A stretch of DNA of 45,657 bases from an uncultured Cellulosilyticum sp. (GTDB lineage: Bacteria > Bacillota > Clostridia > Lachnospirales > Cellulosilyticaceae), in assembly GCA_934725855.1 (NCBI GenBank), contig CAKVCL010000026.1, positions 1 through 45,657 of the forward strand, in the 5' to 3' direction. Within the stretch, counting starts at the first letter, position 1, and each line of letters opens with the position of its first letter. Below the pieces are notes generated by a model. It saw only the letters and a list, made by a program, of their open reading frames with translations, searched no databases and was not told where the DNA came from. Of the stretch, positions 36,158-45,424 are shown piece after piece. Position numbers and translations under genes: made by a program.

Positions 36158-36574
36158 ATGGAACCAAGAGTTGAACTCGCTATTCAAAAATTTAAAAGTG
36201 GCTACAATTGTTGCCAAGCCATTATCTGTACTTATTGTGATTTAGTAGATATGAGTGAAGAAGAAGCTTTTAGAGTTTCTGAAGGCTTCGGTGGGGGTAT
36301 GGCTGGCATGGGCCTTACCTGTGGTGCTGTAACAGGTATGTATATGGTCCTTAGCCTTGCAAGTAGTAAAGGTGATTTACAAAACCCTAGAGAAACAAAG
36401 CTGGCAACTTATAAACTGATTCAAGAAGCTACGATGAAATTTGAAAATAAAAATAGCTCAACAACTTGCGCTGAGCTTAAAGGACAAATGACTGGTAAAC
36501 CACTTAGAAGCTGTATAGGCTGCGTAGAAGATGCTGCCACTATTTTAGATGAATATTTTAAAGCAAACTTATAA
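36158..36574 (+). CDS. C_GCAxxG_C_C family protein
   Basis: A 138-residue protein with the conserved cysteine layout of the C_GCAxxG_C_C family (often annotated as a redox-active or metal-binding protein): Cys18/Cys19 in GYNCCQAI, Cys55 in GLTCGAVTGM, Cys104 in TTCAELKG and Cys119/Cys122 in SCIGCVEDAA. There is no signal peptide. The family is common in anaerobes and has no settled reaction. AAAGGAG precedes the ATG. It lies 95 bp after aroA on the same strand and may be read through from it, and it ends at a strong terminator. Confidence 0.9.
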   Translation: MEPRVELAIQKFKSGYNCCQAIICTYCDLVDMSEEEAFRVSEGFGGGMAGMGLTCGAVTGMYMVLSLASSKGDLQNPRETKLATYKLIQEATMKFENKNSSTTCAELKGQMTGKPLRSCIGCVEDAATILDEYFKANL

Positions 36575-36593
36575 TTATACTCAAAAAGAACCT

Positions 36594-36631
36594 AAAATCC
36601 CGAGAATGTCACAAGGCATCCTCGGGATTTT
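36594..36631. terminator. Terminator after the C_GCAxxG_C_C gene
   Basis: AAAATCCCGAG pairs with CTCGGGATTTT, extended by ATG/CAT after one mismatch. It stands between converging genes and can act in both directions; the T-tail is better on the minus strand, where it would end the map transcript. Confidence 0.85.
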
Positions 36632-36688
36632 GACTTTTGCGATTCTATGTGATGTTATTTAAAATGACTTATCAAAGCTTTGAAATGA

Positions 36689-37504
36689 TTAATGGGCTAG
36701 TATCTCATACCCGTCTTCTGTAATTGCCACAGTTACTTCCCATTGAGCAGATGGCAACCCATCTTTTGTATAAATTGTCCATCCATTTTGTCTATCTATA
36801 CGAATGCGACATGTTCCCATATTAATCATTGGTTCAATCGTAAAGACCATACCAGGTACCATAATCATTTCTGTTCCTTTTTTAGACACATAGCTTACAA
36901 ATGGATCTTCATGCATGGCAAAACCTACGCCATGTCCTCCTACTTGTCTTACTACAGAAAAACCGTTCTTTTTAGCATGTTCATTAACAGCGTGCCCCAT
37001 ATCCCCTAAAAAGCCCCAAGGCTTTACTTCCTTTAAACCTTCCTCTATACATTCTTTAGCCACTTGAACCAGTTTCTTTGTTTCTTCCTTTACATTTCCT
37101 AACATCACCATTCTTGAGGAATCAGAATAGTAACCATTATAAATGGTCGTAATATCAATGTTTACAATATCTCCATCCTTTAGAGTATCCTTCTTAGAAG
37201 GAATCCCATGACAGATTTGATCATTAATAGAGGTACAGCTGCTCTTTGGAAAGCCTTCGTAATTAAGGGTTCCTGGAATCCCCCCTAATTCTTTTGTCTT
37301 AGTAAATACCATATCATCAATTTCTTCTGTACTCATGCCAATTTCTACCCTACTGACTACATAATCTAAAACAGCACTATTAATATCTCCACTTGCTTTA
37401 ATGCCCTCTAACTGTGCCTTTGACTTAAGAATTTTCATATTTGGAACAATATATCCCAATTTCTTTAATTCCTTTAGTCTACTTTCTATTTGTTCGTTTG
37501 TCAT
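36689..37504 (-). CDS. map: Methionine aminopeptidase, type I
   Basis: A 271-residue peptidase that removes the initiator methionine from new proteins. Metal ligands are all present: Asp117 in VNIDITT, Asp128 in YYSDSSRM, His191 in GGHGVGF, Glu224 in FTIEPM and Glu256 in SAQWEVTV. Substrate-binding His99 is in CHGIPS. In most type I enzymes the last motif is QFEHT or QWEHT; here the residue after Glu is Val, not His. A 30-residue N-terminal extension lies ahead of the catalytic fold, without zinc-binding cysteines. It stands alone, not beside the ribosomal/adenylate kinase genes where the main copy usually sits, so it may be a second copy. Confidence 0.93.
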   Translation of the reverse strand: MTNEQIESRLKELKKLGYIVPNMKILKSKAQLEGIKASGDINSAVLDYVVSRVEIGMSTEEIDDMVFTKTKELGGIPGTLNYEGFPKSSCTSINDQICHGIPSKKDTLKDGDIVNIDITTIYNGYYSDSSRMVMLGNVKEETKKLVQVAKECIEEGLKEVKPWGFLGDMGHAVNEHAKKNGFSVVRQVGGHGVGFAMHEDPFVSYVSKKGTEMIMVPGMVFTIEPMINMGTCRIRIDRQNGWTIYTKDGLPSAQWEVTVAITEDGYEILAH

Positions 37505-37674
37505 AACTATTCCCCTTTATTAAATCATTTTCCATTTATATAGCCCTATCATACTTCACCTACAAATTATACGCCCTAAAATTATTTCATTCCAACATTT
37601 TATGAGTTTTCACCTAAATTTGATATCCAAGAAGATGTTAATTCTATTGTCATTGTTTAATGCTCCAATTTCTA

Positions 37675-38478
37675 TTATGAATTACTAGCATCTGTTTTTT
37701 TCTCATCCTGTTTAGGTGATTTATCTTTCTGTTTATAAACACTTTCTAATGTCATTTCTGGAAAGGTGTCTTTAATAACGTTCTCATATTGTGCACTAAG
37801 ACAATCTGCTTTTGTAATTTCTTCATTTATACTTATGCTTGATTCCTCTTGCCTGGTCTGCTGTTTTAATATTTTAGGGTTTTCTTGAATAACTTTTCTA
37901 AATAAATTTAACAGCTGATAATGATCTATCATATCCGTCTTGGTATAGCTTGCTTGCTTATAAGCATAATCTGTAAAGCTTCCATTACAAACTACCATTG
38001 AGCGATTTGCCTTATAAACTGCCATGGCAGCAGACACTTCTTGTACAACACTATTTTCAACCTTTTCTGATTTACTTTCACAGTGTCTTAATTTTATTAC
38101 AAAAACATCCTTGTCCTTCTTCAACAGAAGATCCCCACCCAATTCTCTATTTTCTTCTAAAGTCTTTACTTTATAACCTAGTTTCACAAATACTTCTTTT
38201 ACGAAATCTTCAAACTCATTAGGTGAAAGCTTCTCTACATCCTCCATAAAACTTTCTAAATGGATAACGCCGTATAAGCCACCTTCCTCTCCCAAACTCC
38301 CTTTCTTAATAAAAAACTGTTTTGTCGCCTTTCTAAATGCTGGTTTAAAACATAATATAAGTATATACTCTAAAAGAATAAGTACTAAATAAGTTCCTAT
38401 TCCTATAGAACGTGTCGTAATCAAAAAAACAATACATAAGGAAAACAGTGTAATCATTGCGTTAATAATATATTTCAT
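37675..38478 (-). CDS. Membrane-anchored Mrr-like restriction-endonuclease-fold protein, probably inactive
   Basis: A 267-residue protein with two N-terminal membrane helices (about 5-22 and 27-44) and a cytoplasmic Mrr-type domain (about 85-195; LSPNEFEDFVKEVFVKLGYKV, GGDLLLKKDKD). The fold's catalytic Asp116 is present. Where active enzymes have Q/E-x-K (as in VQxKR), the aligned residues 128-130 read I-K-L, so both the Gln/Glu and the Lys seem lost. The C-terminal tail is charged and low-complexity (about 200-267). No methyltransferase or restriction partner is nearby. It may be a nucleic-acid-binding or structural derivative of the fold. AGAAGG precedes the ATG. Confidence 0.72.
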   Translation of the reverse strand: MKYIINAMITLFSLCIVFLITTRSIGIGTYLVLILLEYILILCFKPAFRKATKQFFIKKGSLGEEGGLYGVIHLESFMEDVEKLSPNEFEDFVKEVFVKLGYKVKTLEENRELGGDLLLKKDKDVFVIKLRHCESKSEKVENSVVQEVSAAMAVYKANRSMVVCNGSFTDYAYKQASYTKTDMIDHYQLLNLFRKVIQENPKILKQQTRQEESSISINEEITKADCLSAQYENVIKDTFPEMTLESVYKQKDKSPKQDEKKTDASNS

Positions 38479-38584
38479 CCTTCTACCCCTTTCTTATATA
38501 TAAGCATATCCAAAATTTTGTCTTCTAAACAAAGGGGCACTATGGTTTTAAAATGGTATGTTGACTTTCTAAGGTACAACTTCT

Positions 38585-40300
38585 CTAAACTGAAAAACTC
38601 TCTGTTTCTTGTTTTAACTGTTTTATGACCTGTCTTAATGCTTTAGCTGCTTCTGCAAGCTCTTGGCTATTGGCACTTATTTTCTCTGTTGAAGCTGTTG
38701 TTTCTTCTGAGTTTGCTGCATTCTCTTGTGCAATAGCTGATAAACGTTGAACAGATTGCACGATTTCTTCTTTATTGTCATTTAATTTATTAATCTTACC
38801 ATCTATTCCTATCACTGCTTGACTCGAATACTCAATCATTCGATTAATTTCCCCAAACTTACTCTTTGTTTCAATTAGCTTCTCATTTTGCTCATCTACA
38901 GTTTTCTTAACTTCCTTCATGGTAGTAACTGTCCTGTCAGAATTGTTTACCAGTTCTCCTATAATCCGTTCAATTTCCTTAGCTGAATCATTACTCTGCT
39001 CTGCTAAAACTTGTATTTCTTGTGCAACAATTGAAAAGCCTTTTCCATACTCACCTGCTCTTGCTGCTTCAATAGAAGCATTAAGTGATAATAAATTAGT
39101 CTGCCTTGCAATATCTGAAATGATAGCTATCACTTCTTTAATACGCATAACAGAATCATTAGTCTTGGTAGTTTGATCCGCTATTGAGTTTACAGCTTCT
39201 AATGTCTTACTATTTTGCATTTCTAATTCACTAACAATAATATGGGTTTCTTTTTCACAAGTATCCATTTGTATTGCATTATTTCTGAGCGAATTTATTT
39301 CATTCTTAATTTCTCCAATCATTTCTCCCATATATGAAATATTGTGTCCTACACTTTGTGTTTCCTCAGCTTGATTATTAACTCCTAGAGAAATTTCCTG
39401 AATTGTGGAACTTACTTCCTGAGTTGTTTGACTAGACTTTGCTGACATATGATCTAAACTTCTAGCAGAAACAGCTAATTCTTCTGTAAGTTCAATGATA
39501 ATCCCAATCATTTTTTTCAGTGAATGACTAAGGTGTTTGGTTGAATGAGCTAATTGTCCTATTTCATCACTTCTAGATAGTATATTATCTTTGATTTGAA
39601 TTGCTAAATCACCTGTTGCAACTTGTCTTAAATCTTTTTCAACCGTTGTAACTGCCTTGATCATCCTTTTTATTAGTGGAAATATAAAAAGGATGTAAAG
39701 AACTAATATGACAATGCTACTTCCTATTATTGTCATAATCCCCTCTGTGATACTCCCATCAATCTTATCCGCTTCTCTTGCTACATAGGTCATTCCAATA
39801 ACTTGATTTTCCTTATTTAATATTGGCTCATAGTATGCATAATATCTCGTTCCTTGAATTTCATTATTCGTGTCAAGGTATCCTATACCTTCTTCTAAAA
39901 CACTTTTTGTCACTTCTTTAGGTGCTTTTATTTTTCTTAATCGTTTATGAGTTTCTTTATCAGATAAACTACACATATATAATTCATCACCATAATAAAT
40001 TCCACCTACTATCTGTGTTTTGCTATTGATTTGATCTAATATTGACATATCATCTTCTATTGTGCTACTTCCTTTAGCCAATTTCCCATTGTCACGCAAT
40101 TTATACTCACCAACATACTTACTATCATAAGATTCATTCAGCATAATAGCTGTACTCTTTAATGAAGATTTCAACTCTCCCTTAATACTTTTTTGTAGCG
40201 TAAGCGCTGAAACTGTTCCTGATATCACAGTAATTAGTATTGCTGGAATGATAGTCAAAACAATCTGCTTAGATAACAAACTAACTTTCACTCTACTCAT
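38585..40300 (-). CDS. Methyl-accepting chemotaxis protein, single-Cache sensor
   Basis: A 571-residue chemoreceptor. TM1 is at about 12-34, followed by an extracytoplasmic single Cache domain (about 35-185; [48 protein letters not shown]). TM2 is at about 189-212, then HAMP (about 213-265). The signalling domain has the tip [26 protein letters not shown]. The sensor resembles the sCache_3 group, which includes receptors for small organic acids; the ligand here is unknown. AAGGAG precedes the ATG. It is monocistronic. Confidence 0.92.
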   Translation of the reverse strand: MSRVKVSLLSKQIVLTIIPAILITVISGTVSALTLQKSIKGELKSSLKSTAIMLNESYDSKYVGEYKLRDNGKLAKGSSTIEDDMSILDQINSKTQIVGGIYYGDELYMCSLSDKETHKRLRKIKAPKEVTKSVLEEGIGYLDTNNEIQGTRYYAYYEPILNKENQVIGMTYVAREADKIDGSITEGIMTIIGSSIVILVLYILFIFPLIKRMIKAVTTVEKDLRQVATGDLAIQIKDNILSRSDEIGQLAHSTKHLSHSLKKMIGIIIELTEELAVSARSLDHMSAKSSQTTQEVSSTIQEISLGVNNQAEETQSVGHNISYMGEMIGEIKNEINSLRNNAIQMDTCEKETHIIVSELEMQNSKTLEAVNSIADQTTKTNDSVMRIKEVIAIISDIARQTNLLSLNASIEAARAGEYGKGFSIVAQEIQVLAEQSNDSAKEIERIIGELVNNSDRTVTTMKEVKKTVDEQNEKLIETKSKFGEINRMIEYSSQAVIGIDGKINKLNDNKEEIVQSVQRLSAIAQENAANSEETTASTEKISANSQELAEAAKALRQVIKQLKQETESFSV

Positions 40301-40633
40301 TCTTATTTTCTCCTTATTTACATCTTATATTTCGGTTAGATATTTATGTAACTATTTCTCCCATTTTATATCCATTCCTAACCATTAAATACACTTTCTC
40401 AATATATAAACTATACCATGATATTTTTACAATATTTAGTCTATCCTTTCAATATTTCTCGTTAATTTTTTCTGTTTTTTTATATTATTTTTATATTATC
40501 TATAAAATTCTATATTAAATATACAAAATTTCAGAGCTATTTATTATATTTTTCAACACATCATGAATTGTTTCTTTACTTTTTTCCTAGTTAATACACA
40601 TTTTTCACAAATCATATATATTCTTTGTAAAAT
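40301..40633. other. AT-rich non-coding region upstream of the chemoreceptor
   Basis: About 330 bp of strongly AT-rich sequence must hold the chemoreceptor promoter. CCGAAAT near the start codon recalls a sigma-28 -10, but no TAAA stands at the right distance. I see no ORF, RNA gene or repeat. Confidence 0.5.
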
Positions 40634-40681
40634 AAAAAAGACTATCAAGACATGGTGATATCACCCTTGCCATAATAGTCT
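40634..40681 (-). terminator. Terminator of cysK
   Basis: AGACTAT / ATAGTCT encloses CAAG / CTTG and a GGTGATATCACC core, followed on the minus strand by TTTTTT. It begins about 30 bp past the cysK stop. Confidence 0.85.
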
Positions 40682-40711
40682 ACATTTCTTTTGGCTCATC
40701 AACTACATTGA

Positions 40712-41647
40712 TTATTGGTTAAATAACGCTGTAGATAAGTATCTATCTCCTGAATCAGGCAATAACACAACAATATTCTTCCCCTTATTTTCAGGTCTTT
40801 GAGCTAAAATAGTAGCTGCTTTTAATGCTGCCCCTGATGAAATACCTACTAAAACACCTTCGCTCACACCAAATCTTCTACCTTCTTCAAAAGCATCATC
40901 ATTCTCAATCGTTATAATTTCATCATAGATACTAGTATTTAATACTTTTGGCACAAATCCAGCACCAATCCCTTGAATTTTATGAGTTCCCGGAGTTCCT
41001 TTAGATAACACAGGACTTCCAGCTGGTTCAACTGCTACGATTTTGATATTTGGATTTTTTTCTTTTAGATATTCCCCTACACCAGTAAGCGTTCCACCTG
41101 TTCCTACTCCAGCTACAAAAATATCTACTTTTCCTTCTGTTTGCTCCCAAATTTCTGGACCTGTTGTATTTCTATGTGCCGTAGGATTTGCTTCATTATC
41201 AAACTGTCCTAAAATAATGGAGTCTGCAATACTTTCATTAAGCTCTTTAGCTTTAGCAATAGCCCCTTTCATGCCTTTTGCTCCTTCTGTTAATACAAGC
41301 TCTGCCCCATAAGCTTTAAGCAAATTTCTTCTTTCAACGCTCATTGTATCAGGTAATGTAAAAATTGCTTTATAGCCTTTAGAAGCTGCGACAGAAGCAA
41401 GTCCAATTCCTGTATTACCTGAGGTTGGTTCAATAATGGTTGCACCTGGCTTTAATGTTCCCTTCTTCTCAGCATCTTCAATCATCGCAAGAGCAATACG
41501 GTCTTTTACTGAGCCTGCTGGATTTAAATACTCTAATTTTGTTAAAATAGCTGCTGCTTCTACTCCTGCCTTTTTTGCATAACGGCTTGCCTTTAATAAT
41601 GGTGTATTTCCTACTAATTCTAATGCGCTTTCAATTATTTTACTCAT
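40712..41647 (-). CDS. cysK: Cysteine synthase A (O-acetylserine sulfhydrylase)
   Basis: A 311-residue PLP enzyme that makes cysteine from O-acetylserine and sulfide. The PLP lysine is in [15 protein letters not shown]; substrate loop TSGNTG reads [12 protein letters not shown]; the phosphate-binding loop is [12 protein letters not shown]; the C-terminal motif is [14 protein letters not shown] use the ATG at 41647, 7 bases after AAGGAGG, rather than an in-frame ATG nine codons earlier. It is monocistronic with its own promoter and terminator. Its cysteine could feed the glutathione synthase encoded in this same window. Confidence 0.96.
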   Translation of the reverse strand: MSKIIESALELVGNTPLLKASRYAKKAGVEAAAILTKLEYLNPAGSVKDRIALAMIEDAEKKGTLKPGATIIEPTSGNTGIGLASVAASKGYKAIFTLPDTMSVERRNLLKAYGAELVLTEGAKGMKGAIAKAKELNESIADSIILGQFDNEANPTAHRNTTGPEIWEQTEGKVDIFVAGVGTGGTLTGVGEYLKEKNPNIKIVAVEPAGSPVLSKGTPGTHKIQGIGAGFVPKVLNTSIYDEIITIENDDAFEEGRRFGVSEGVLVGISSGAALKAATILAQRPENKGKNIVVLLPDSGDRYLSTALFNQ

Positions 41648-41750
41648 AACTATTTCCTCCTTGACCTTATTCATTTCTTTTCATAGTTTTTATAATCCTA
41701 GCTTATCCATTCATGATAAGTTATTTTTTCATTTGTCTTTCGTTAGTGTT

Positions 41751-41779
41751 ATTATAAACTTACTATGAATTAATGAAAA
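41751..41779 (-). promoter_or_regulatory. Probable cysK promoter
   Basis: On the minus strand a perfect TATAAT lies at 41751-41756, with TTTTCA at 17 bp spacing (41774-41779). The leader to the ATG is about 100 nt. I see no T-box specifier or other riboswitch fold in it. Confidence 0.45.
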
Positions 41780-41876
41780 ATATTGGTTTTCTATACCTAG
41801 TTATAGCTAGAGGCATTAACAAATTAGTTCTTTTTCATCTTCATTTATATTTATAATGGATTTTCTCAAATTATTC

Positions 41877-42524
41877 TTACCCTTGATTAAGCATCAAATC
41901 ACGCTTATTCCCAAATAATTTTGTTATAACGCCTAAAATTATCCCTACCAATACGGCTGCTATAACTGTCCCTATTCCAACACTTCCAAAGCTATGTATC
42001 ATACTTATACAAACTATCACAGAAATGACAACCATTGAAATATCAAATGCAACTTTTACTTTCGCAAATTCAATATGAGTTGTATCCGAAATTGCTTTCA
42101 TTACCCCTTCTCCTGCAAGTGGAATCAAATTAGCAGGTAGATATAAAAATATACCAAAAGCAATAAACCCAGTACTTATGAGCATCATAATTATTCTTAT
42201 CCCTAAATTATTCAAAGTAGGAAGATAAGAAACACAATAATTGCAGAAGGTAGTAAAGTATCCAAAAATAACACCTACTACAATTTGAAGCAAATTAACT
42301 GCCTTAAAGTCTCTTCTTAATATGATTATCTGAAGCAGTACTAAAGCCATATGAAAAAGGATTGTAGCTTTTCCCATTTCAATTCCCCATACGCAAGTCA
42401 TTGTATAAGGTATTGAACTTACTGGCGAAACTCCAAGATTTGATTTAACAGAAATAGCAATGCCAATAGTCATAATAAAAAGCCCAATAAAATACATTGG
42501 TACTCTAATTTTCATATTTTTCAT
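41877..42524 (-). CDS. YczE/YyaS/YitT-family membrane protein
   Basis: A 215-residue protein with about five membrane segments (MYFIGLFIMTIGIAISVKSNLGVSPVSSIPYT, FGYFTTFCNYCV, GIRIIMMLISTGFIAFGIFLYLPANLIPLAGEGVMKAI, GSVGIGTVIAAVLVGIILGVI). NLGVSPVSSIPYT and the C-terminal SVGIGTVIAAVLVG are the family marks. Bacillus subtilis YczE lies beside surfactin genes, but a transport substrate is not known. It overlaps the MarR gene by ATGA, so the two are one operon, and the regulator probably represses it. Confidence 0.85.
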   Translation of the reverse strand: MKNMKIRVPMYFIGLFIMTIGIAISVKSNLGVSPVSSIPYTMTCVWGIEMGKATILFHMALVLLQIIILRRDFKAVNLLQIVVGVIFGYFTTFCNYCVSYLPTLNNLGIRIIMMLISTGFIAFGIFLYLPANLIPLAGEGVMKAISDTTHIEFAKVKVAFDISMVVISVIVCISMIHSFGSVGIGTVIAAVLVGIILGVITKLFGNKRDLMLNQG

Positions 42525-42961
42525 TTGCTCGCCTCCGTAAGAATATGAGACTGCATGTTCTCATATAGTCTTGATAGTAAATCACAAAGCTGCTTTCTTT
42601 CCTCCACCTCAAATTCACTTAATGCCACTTCTTCAATTTTTATAAATTCCCTTTCAAGCCTCTTAGCAAATTTAAAACCTGTTTCTGTCAAAAAAACATA
42701 AGATGAACGACGGTTACCATTTTGTTCCTTTCTTTCTATTAAATTCTTGCTCTCCATTCCATTAAGTATAGAAGTCAGTGATGCAGGCTCGATATGGCAA
42801 GCAGAAGCAATATCTTTTTGCACACTTCCATCATGCGTTAACAGATAATCCAGCACTTTTGGCTGTCCAGATGTAAGATTTGTGTCTTTAATAGACGCAC
42901 TCAAAGCTCTTTGAAACATTGAATGGTCTGCCATCAGTAAATAGTGTAATGTCTCTTTCAT
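42521..42961 (-). CDS. MarR-family transcriptional regulator
   Basis: A 146-residue winged-helix regulator. The DNA-binding segment (about 30-95) reads LTSGQPKVLDYLLTHDGSVQKDIASACHIEPASLTSILNGMESKNLIERKEQNGNRR in short, with the recognition helix in SLTSILNGMES and the wing at QNGNRRSS. MarR proteins usually repress an adjacent gene until a small ligand binds. Here the adjacent gene is the YczE-like membrane protein, with a 4-base overlap. A perfect palindrome covers the -10 of the promoter, fitting autorepression. AAAGGAT precedes the ATG. Confidence 0.9.
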   Translation of the reverse strand: MKETLHYLLMADHSMFQRALSASIKDTNLTSGQPKVLDYLLTHDGSVQKDIASACHIEPASLTSILNGMESKNLIERKEQNGNRRSSYVFLTETGFKFAKRLEREFIKIEEVALSEFEVEERKQLCDLLSRLYENMQSHILTEASK

Positions 42962-43002
42962 TGATAGATCCTTTCTGTTAGAAAGCTAATAATTTGAATA
43001 CT

Positions 43003-43019
43003 AATAATATTTTATTATT
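43003..43019. promoter_or_regulatory. Palindromic operator over the marR promoter
   Basis: AATAATA and TATTATT flank three bases as a perfect inverted repeat that includes the -10. Its size and place fit a MarR dimer site that blocks RNA polymerase. Confidence 0.55.
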
Positions 43020-43037
43020 CATGAAGTTATTAGTCAA
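43009..43037 (-). promoter_or_regulatory. Promoter of the marR-yczE operon
   Basis: TTGACT (43032-43037), 17 bp, TAAAAT (43009-43014) on the minus strand is a near-consensus sigma-A promoter about 50 bp before the start codon. Confidence 0.7.
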
Positions 43038-43067
43038 TTAAATAATGCATTTCTACTTGCTGACATT

Positions 43068-43131
43068 AAAAAATGCTCCTTCTTATGCCAAACCATTTTA
43101 TTATTTAAAACGTCTGCCATAAGAGAAGCAT
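43068..43131 (-). terminator. Terminator of the MacB-like gene
   Basis: Long imperfect hairpin (ATGCT with AGCAT, then TCTTATG with CATAAGA after small mismatches) followed on the minus strand by TTTTTT. It lies about 55 bp past the stop codon. Confidence 0.75.
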
Positions 43132-43185
43132 CTCACTATTTATCTTTTCACAAACATATATAGCCTGTGCATCAATTCACCTTTT

Positions 43186-45183
43186 CTATTCAGTTCTTAA
43201 TGAATCAACAGGATCTAATTTTGCTGCTTTATTTGCTGGAAATAGGCCTGCAATCATGCTTACTACTGTACTAATCACTACACCAACTACCACATATAGA
43301 ATCGTAATATTCATGAGCTCTACATCAAAGGTTTGAAGCGAAGCCTTATTGACAAAGATAGAAATAACAGAAGCAATGACAATCCCTAATGTACCACTAC
43401 CAATTCCAATTAAGAAGGCTTCTGAAACAAAAATTCTCTTAACATCCTTACTTCTCGCACCAATAGCACGAAGAAGTCCAATTTCTTTGGTTCTTTCCAC
43501 TACACTAATATAAAGTACAACTAAAATCATAATAGATGAAACAACTAATGAAATGGCTGCAATCCCTGCAAGTACAAGTGTTAAAATATCCAGCATGGTC
43601 ATCATCTGGTCACCCATCATTTCTTGAGTCGAACCACCGTATCCCATATCCACAATGGTTTCTTTAAGTTTACTTGCTACCGCTTCATCTTCTGTAACTA
43701 AGTAAGCCATATTGGGTTCTAGGACTGCCCCTTGCTCTTCTAGTAATTTTGCCATATCTTCATAGTGAATATACATACTATTGTTGGTATCTGCCATTGT
43801 ATTATTTTCACCAGCTGTATAAACGCCACTTACTACAAAGTTACCTGTTACTGTATGCCCTTCGATAACTGCATTTAATTCAACCGTTTTACCAATAACA
43901 TCTCCTCCTAGGTCTTCAAATGAAGATTTGTTAACAAGGATTTCTCCCTCTTCTGGCAATTTTCCTTCAGCAATATTAGCTTCTGTTAAAACAGAAGTAG
44001 CACTTATAATCCCCATAAGTTCACTTTTCTTGTTGCCAATTGAAATACTATTTGCTCCTGCAATGGCAATATATTGAAAACCTTCTTCCACACGAACCAC
44101 CCCATCAAGTGCTGCTAGTTCTTTTAAGTTTTCTTCCTTGAAAGTTGGTTTACTTCCAATAACCGCCTGCATGGATGCCTTTGGATCATTAGGGTCTACC
44201 TCACCTTGTGGCATACTCACTTCCACTACAAGAGGATTCATAAAGCTTTCAATCATATGACTAAAGTAAGCTTTAATGCCATTTCCAAGCCCAAGCATCA
44301 TGATTACGCTCATAATTCCAATACTTACCCCTAAGGCTACTAAGATATTTCTTTTCAGTTTTTGTTTCATATTATTGGCTGCTAGTTTAATAGCTGAAAA
44401 GAAACCGAGGTTTTGTCTAACTTTTGCTACTTTTTGATTTGTACGGTTTTCTTTACTGATTTCTCCAGTAGCTTCCTCATTAACGCCCTTCACCTTTATA
44501 GCATTCTTTTGATCTTTAATAATCTTACCATCCAAAATTTGAATGACACGACTTGAGTAGGCTGCCACTTTCTCAGAGTGCGTTACCATTATCACAAGTT
44601 TACCACTATTTGCAATCTCTTTAATAATATTTAATACTTGCTCTGTTGTTTCTGAATCTAATGCGCCTGTTGGTTCATCCGCTAAGATAATTTCAGGCTC
44701 ATTAATTAACGCTCTGGCAATAGCGACCCTTTGACGTTGTCCACCTGATAATTGATTGGGTTTCTTATTAATATGCCTTTCAAGACCTACTTGTGCTAAA
44801 GCCTGTTTGGCTCTTTGAGTGCGTTCCTCTGTCCCTATATTCGATAAAGTCAATGCAATCGTTACATTCTCTAAAATAGATAAGTGTGGAATCAGGTTAC
44901 AGTTTTGAAATACAAAGCCGATTTTATCTTTTCGATAAGCATCTAATTGCTTCTCGGAGAAACTTCCAATATTTTTACCTTCTACTAAAAGTTCACCTTC
45001 AAATTTGGAATCCAAGCCACCAATTAAATTCATCATAGTCGACTTTCCACTTCCAGATTCTCCAATGATGGAAACTAACTCACCTTTTTCAAAAGACACA
45101 TTAATATCTTTTAGTGCCTGAAAGGTTTGCTTTTCATTTACCTTATAGCTTTTGTTTATGTTCTTTAATTCTAGTAATAACAT
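43186..45183 (-). CDS. MacB-like ABC protein with fused ATPase and FtsX-type permease
   Basis: A 665-residue fusion. The ATPase is at about 1-235 (Walker A GESGSGKST, signature LSGGQRQRVAIARAL, Walker B ILADEPTGALD, His in VTHSEKVAAY). After a charged linker comes TM1 (about 280-303), a large extracytoplasmic MacB-type domain (about 305-530), and three more TM segments (about 533-645) of the FtsX type. It ends in AAKLDPVDSLRTE, the usual tail of the family. No MacA-type adaptor or separate membrane-fusion gene is adjacent. Such proteins use long-range mechanical motion, often to move peptides, lipoproteins or toxins. A GGGGG site precedes the ATG. Its cargo cannot be read. Confidence 0.88.
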   Translation of the reverse strand: MLLLELKNINKSYKVNEKQTFQALKDINVSFEKGELVSIIGESGSGKSTMMNLIGGLDSKFEGELLVEGKNIGSFSEKQLDAYRKDKIGFVFQNCNLIPHLSILENVTIALTLSNIGTEERTQRAKQALAQVGLERHINKKPNQLSGGQRQRVAIARALINEPEIILADEPTGALDSETTEQVLNIIKEIANSGKLVIMVTHSEKVAAYSSRVIQILDGKIIKDQKNAIKVKGVNEEATGEISKENRTNQKVAKVRQNLGFFSAIKLAANNMKQKLKRNILVALGVSIGIMSVIMMLGLGNGIKAYFSHMIESFMNPLVVEVSMPQGEVDPNDPKASMQAVIGSKPTFKEENLKELAALDGVVRVEEGFQYIAIAGANSISIGNKKSELMGIISATSVLTEANIAEGKLPEEGEILVNKSSFEDLGGDVIGKTVELNAVIEGHTVTGNFVVSGVYTAGENNTMADTNNSMYIHYEDMAKLLEEQGAVLEPNMAYLVTEDEAVASKLKETIVDMGYGGSTQEMMGDQMMTMLDILTLVLAGIAAISLVVSSIMILVVLYISVVERTKEIGLLRAIGARSKDVKRIFVSEAFLIGIGSGTLGIVIASVISIFVNKASLQTFDVELMNITILYVVVGVVISTVVSMIAGLFPANKAAKLDPVDSLRTE

Positions 45184-45338
45184 GCTGCCCCCTTATTTTG
45201 TCACAATTCCTTTCTATCATATAACTGCATTGTATATTTTGTATAAAGATACATGGAAGGAATTATTTTACATTTCCTAATCTTTTAGTATCTTTAGCTT
45301 TAATACAGTATTGAAATACCCAGTAATGAATCAAAAAT

Positions 45339-45371
45339 AAAAAAATCCTTGAAACCTAAGAGCTTCAAGGA
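45339..45371 (-). terminator. Terminator belonging to the tRNA-Pro fragment
   Basis: TCCTTGAA / TTCAAGGA stem with a 10-base loop, followed on the minus strand by seven T. It starts only 12 bases after the tRNA 3' end and is the natural terminator of the original tRNA gene, supporting that the host side lies to the left. Confidence 0.85.
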
Positions 45372-45382
45372 CTTACATATAA

Positions 45383-45424
45383 TCGGAGTGACGCGACTCG
45401 AACGCGCGATCTCTAGACCCCCAG
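45383..45424 (-). other. 3' half of tRNA-Pro(GGG), probable integration (att) site
   Basis: On the minus strand this reads as the anticodon loop CTGGGGG (anticodon GGG after U33), the 3' side of the anticodon stem TCTAG, variable AGATC, T-arm GCGCG-TTCGAGT-CGCGT, and acceptor strand CACTCCG plus discriminator A. C1-G72 type pairing is expected for proline tRNA, and the acceptor ends in CCG-A accordingly. The 5' half is absent: upstream sequence (AAAACTACTA on this strand) cannot form the D-arm or the other half of the anticodon stem. CCA is not encoded. Cutting at the anticodon loop is a known crossover place of tyrosine integrases, so this is most likely the displaced 3' copy left by an integrated element. 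Confidence 0.78.

Noticed and set aside
40301..40420. Sigma-28-like promoter for the chemoreceptor (CCGAAAT)
   Set aside because: No TAAA box stands 15-16 bp upstream of it; nearby TAAA copies are at about 7 and 29 bp.
41675..41876. T-box or SAM riboswitch in the cysK leader
   Set aside because: No T-box sequence, specifier stem or conserved riboswitch core could be found; the leader is short and unstructured apart from a weak palindrome.
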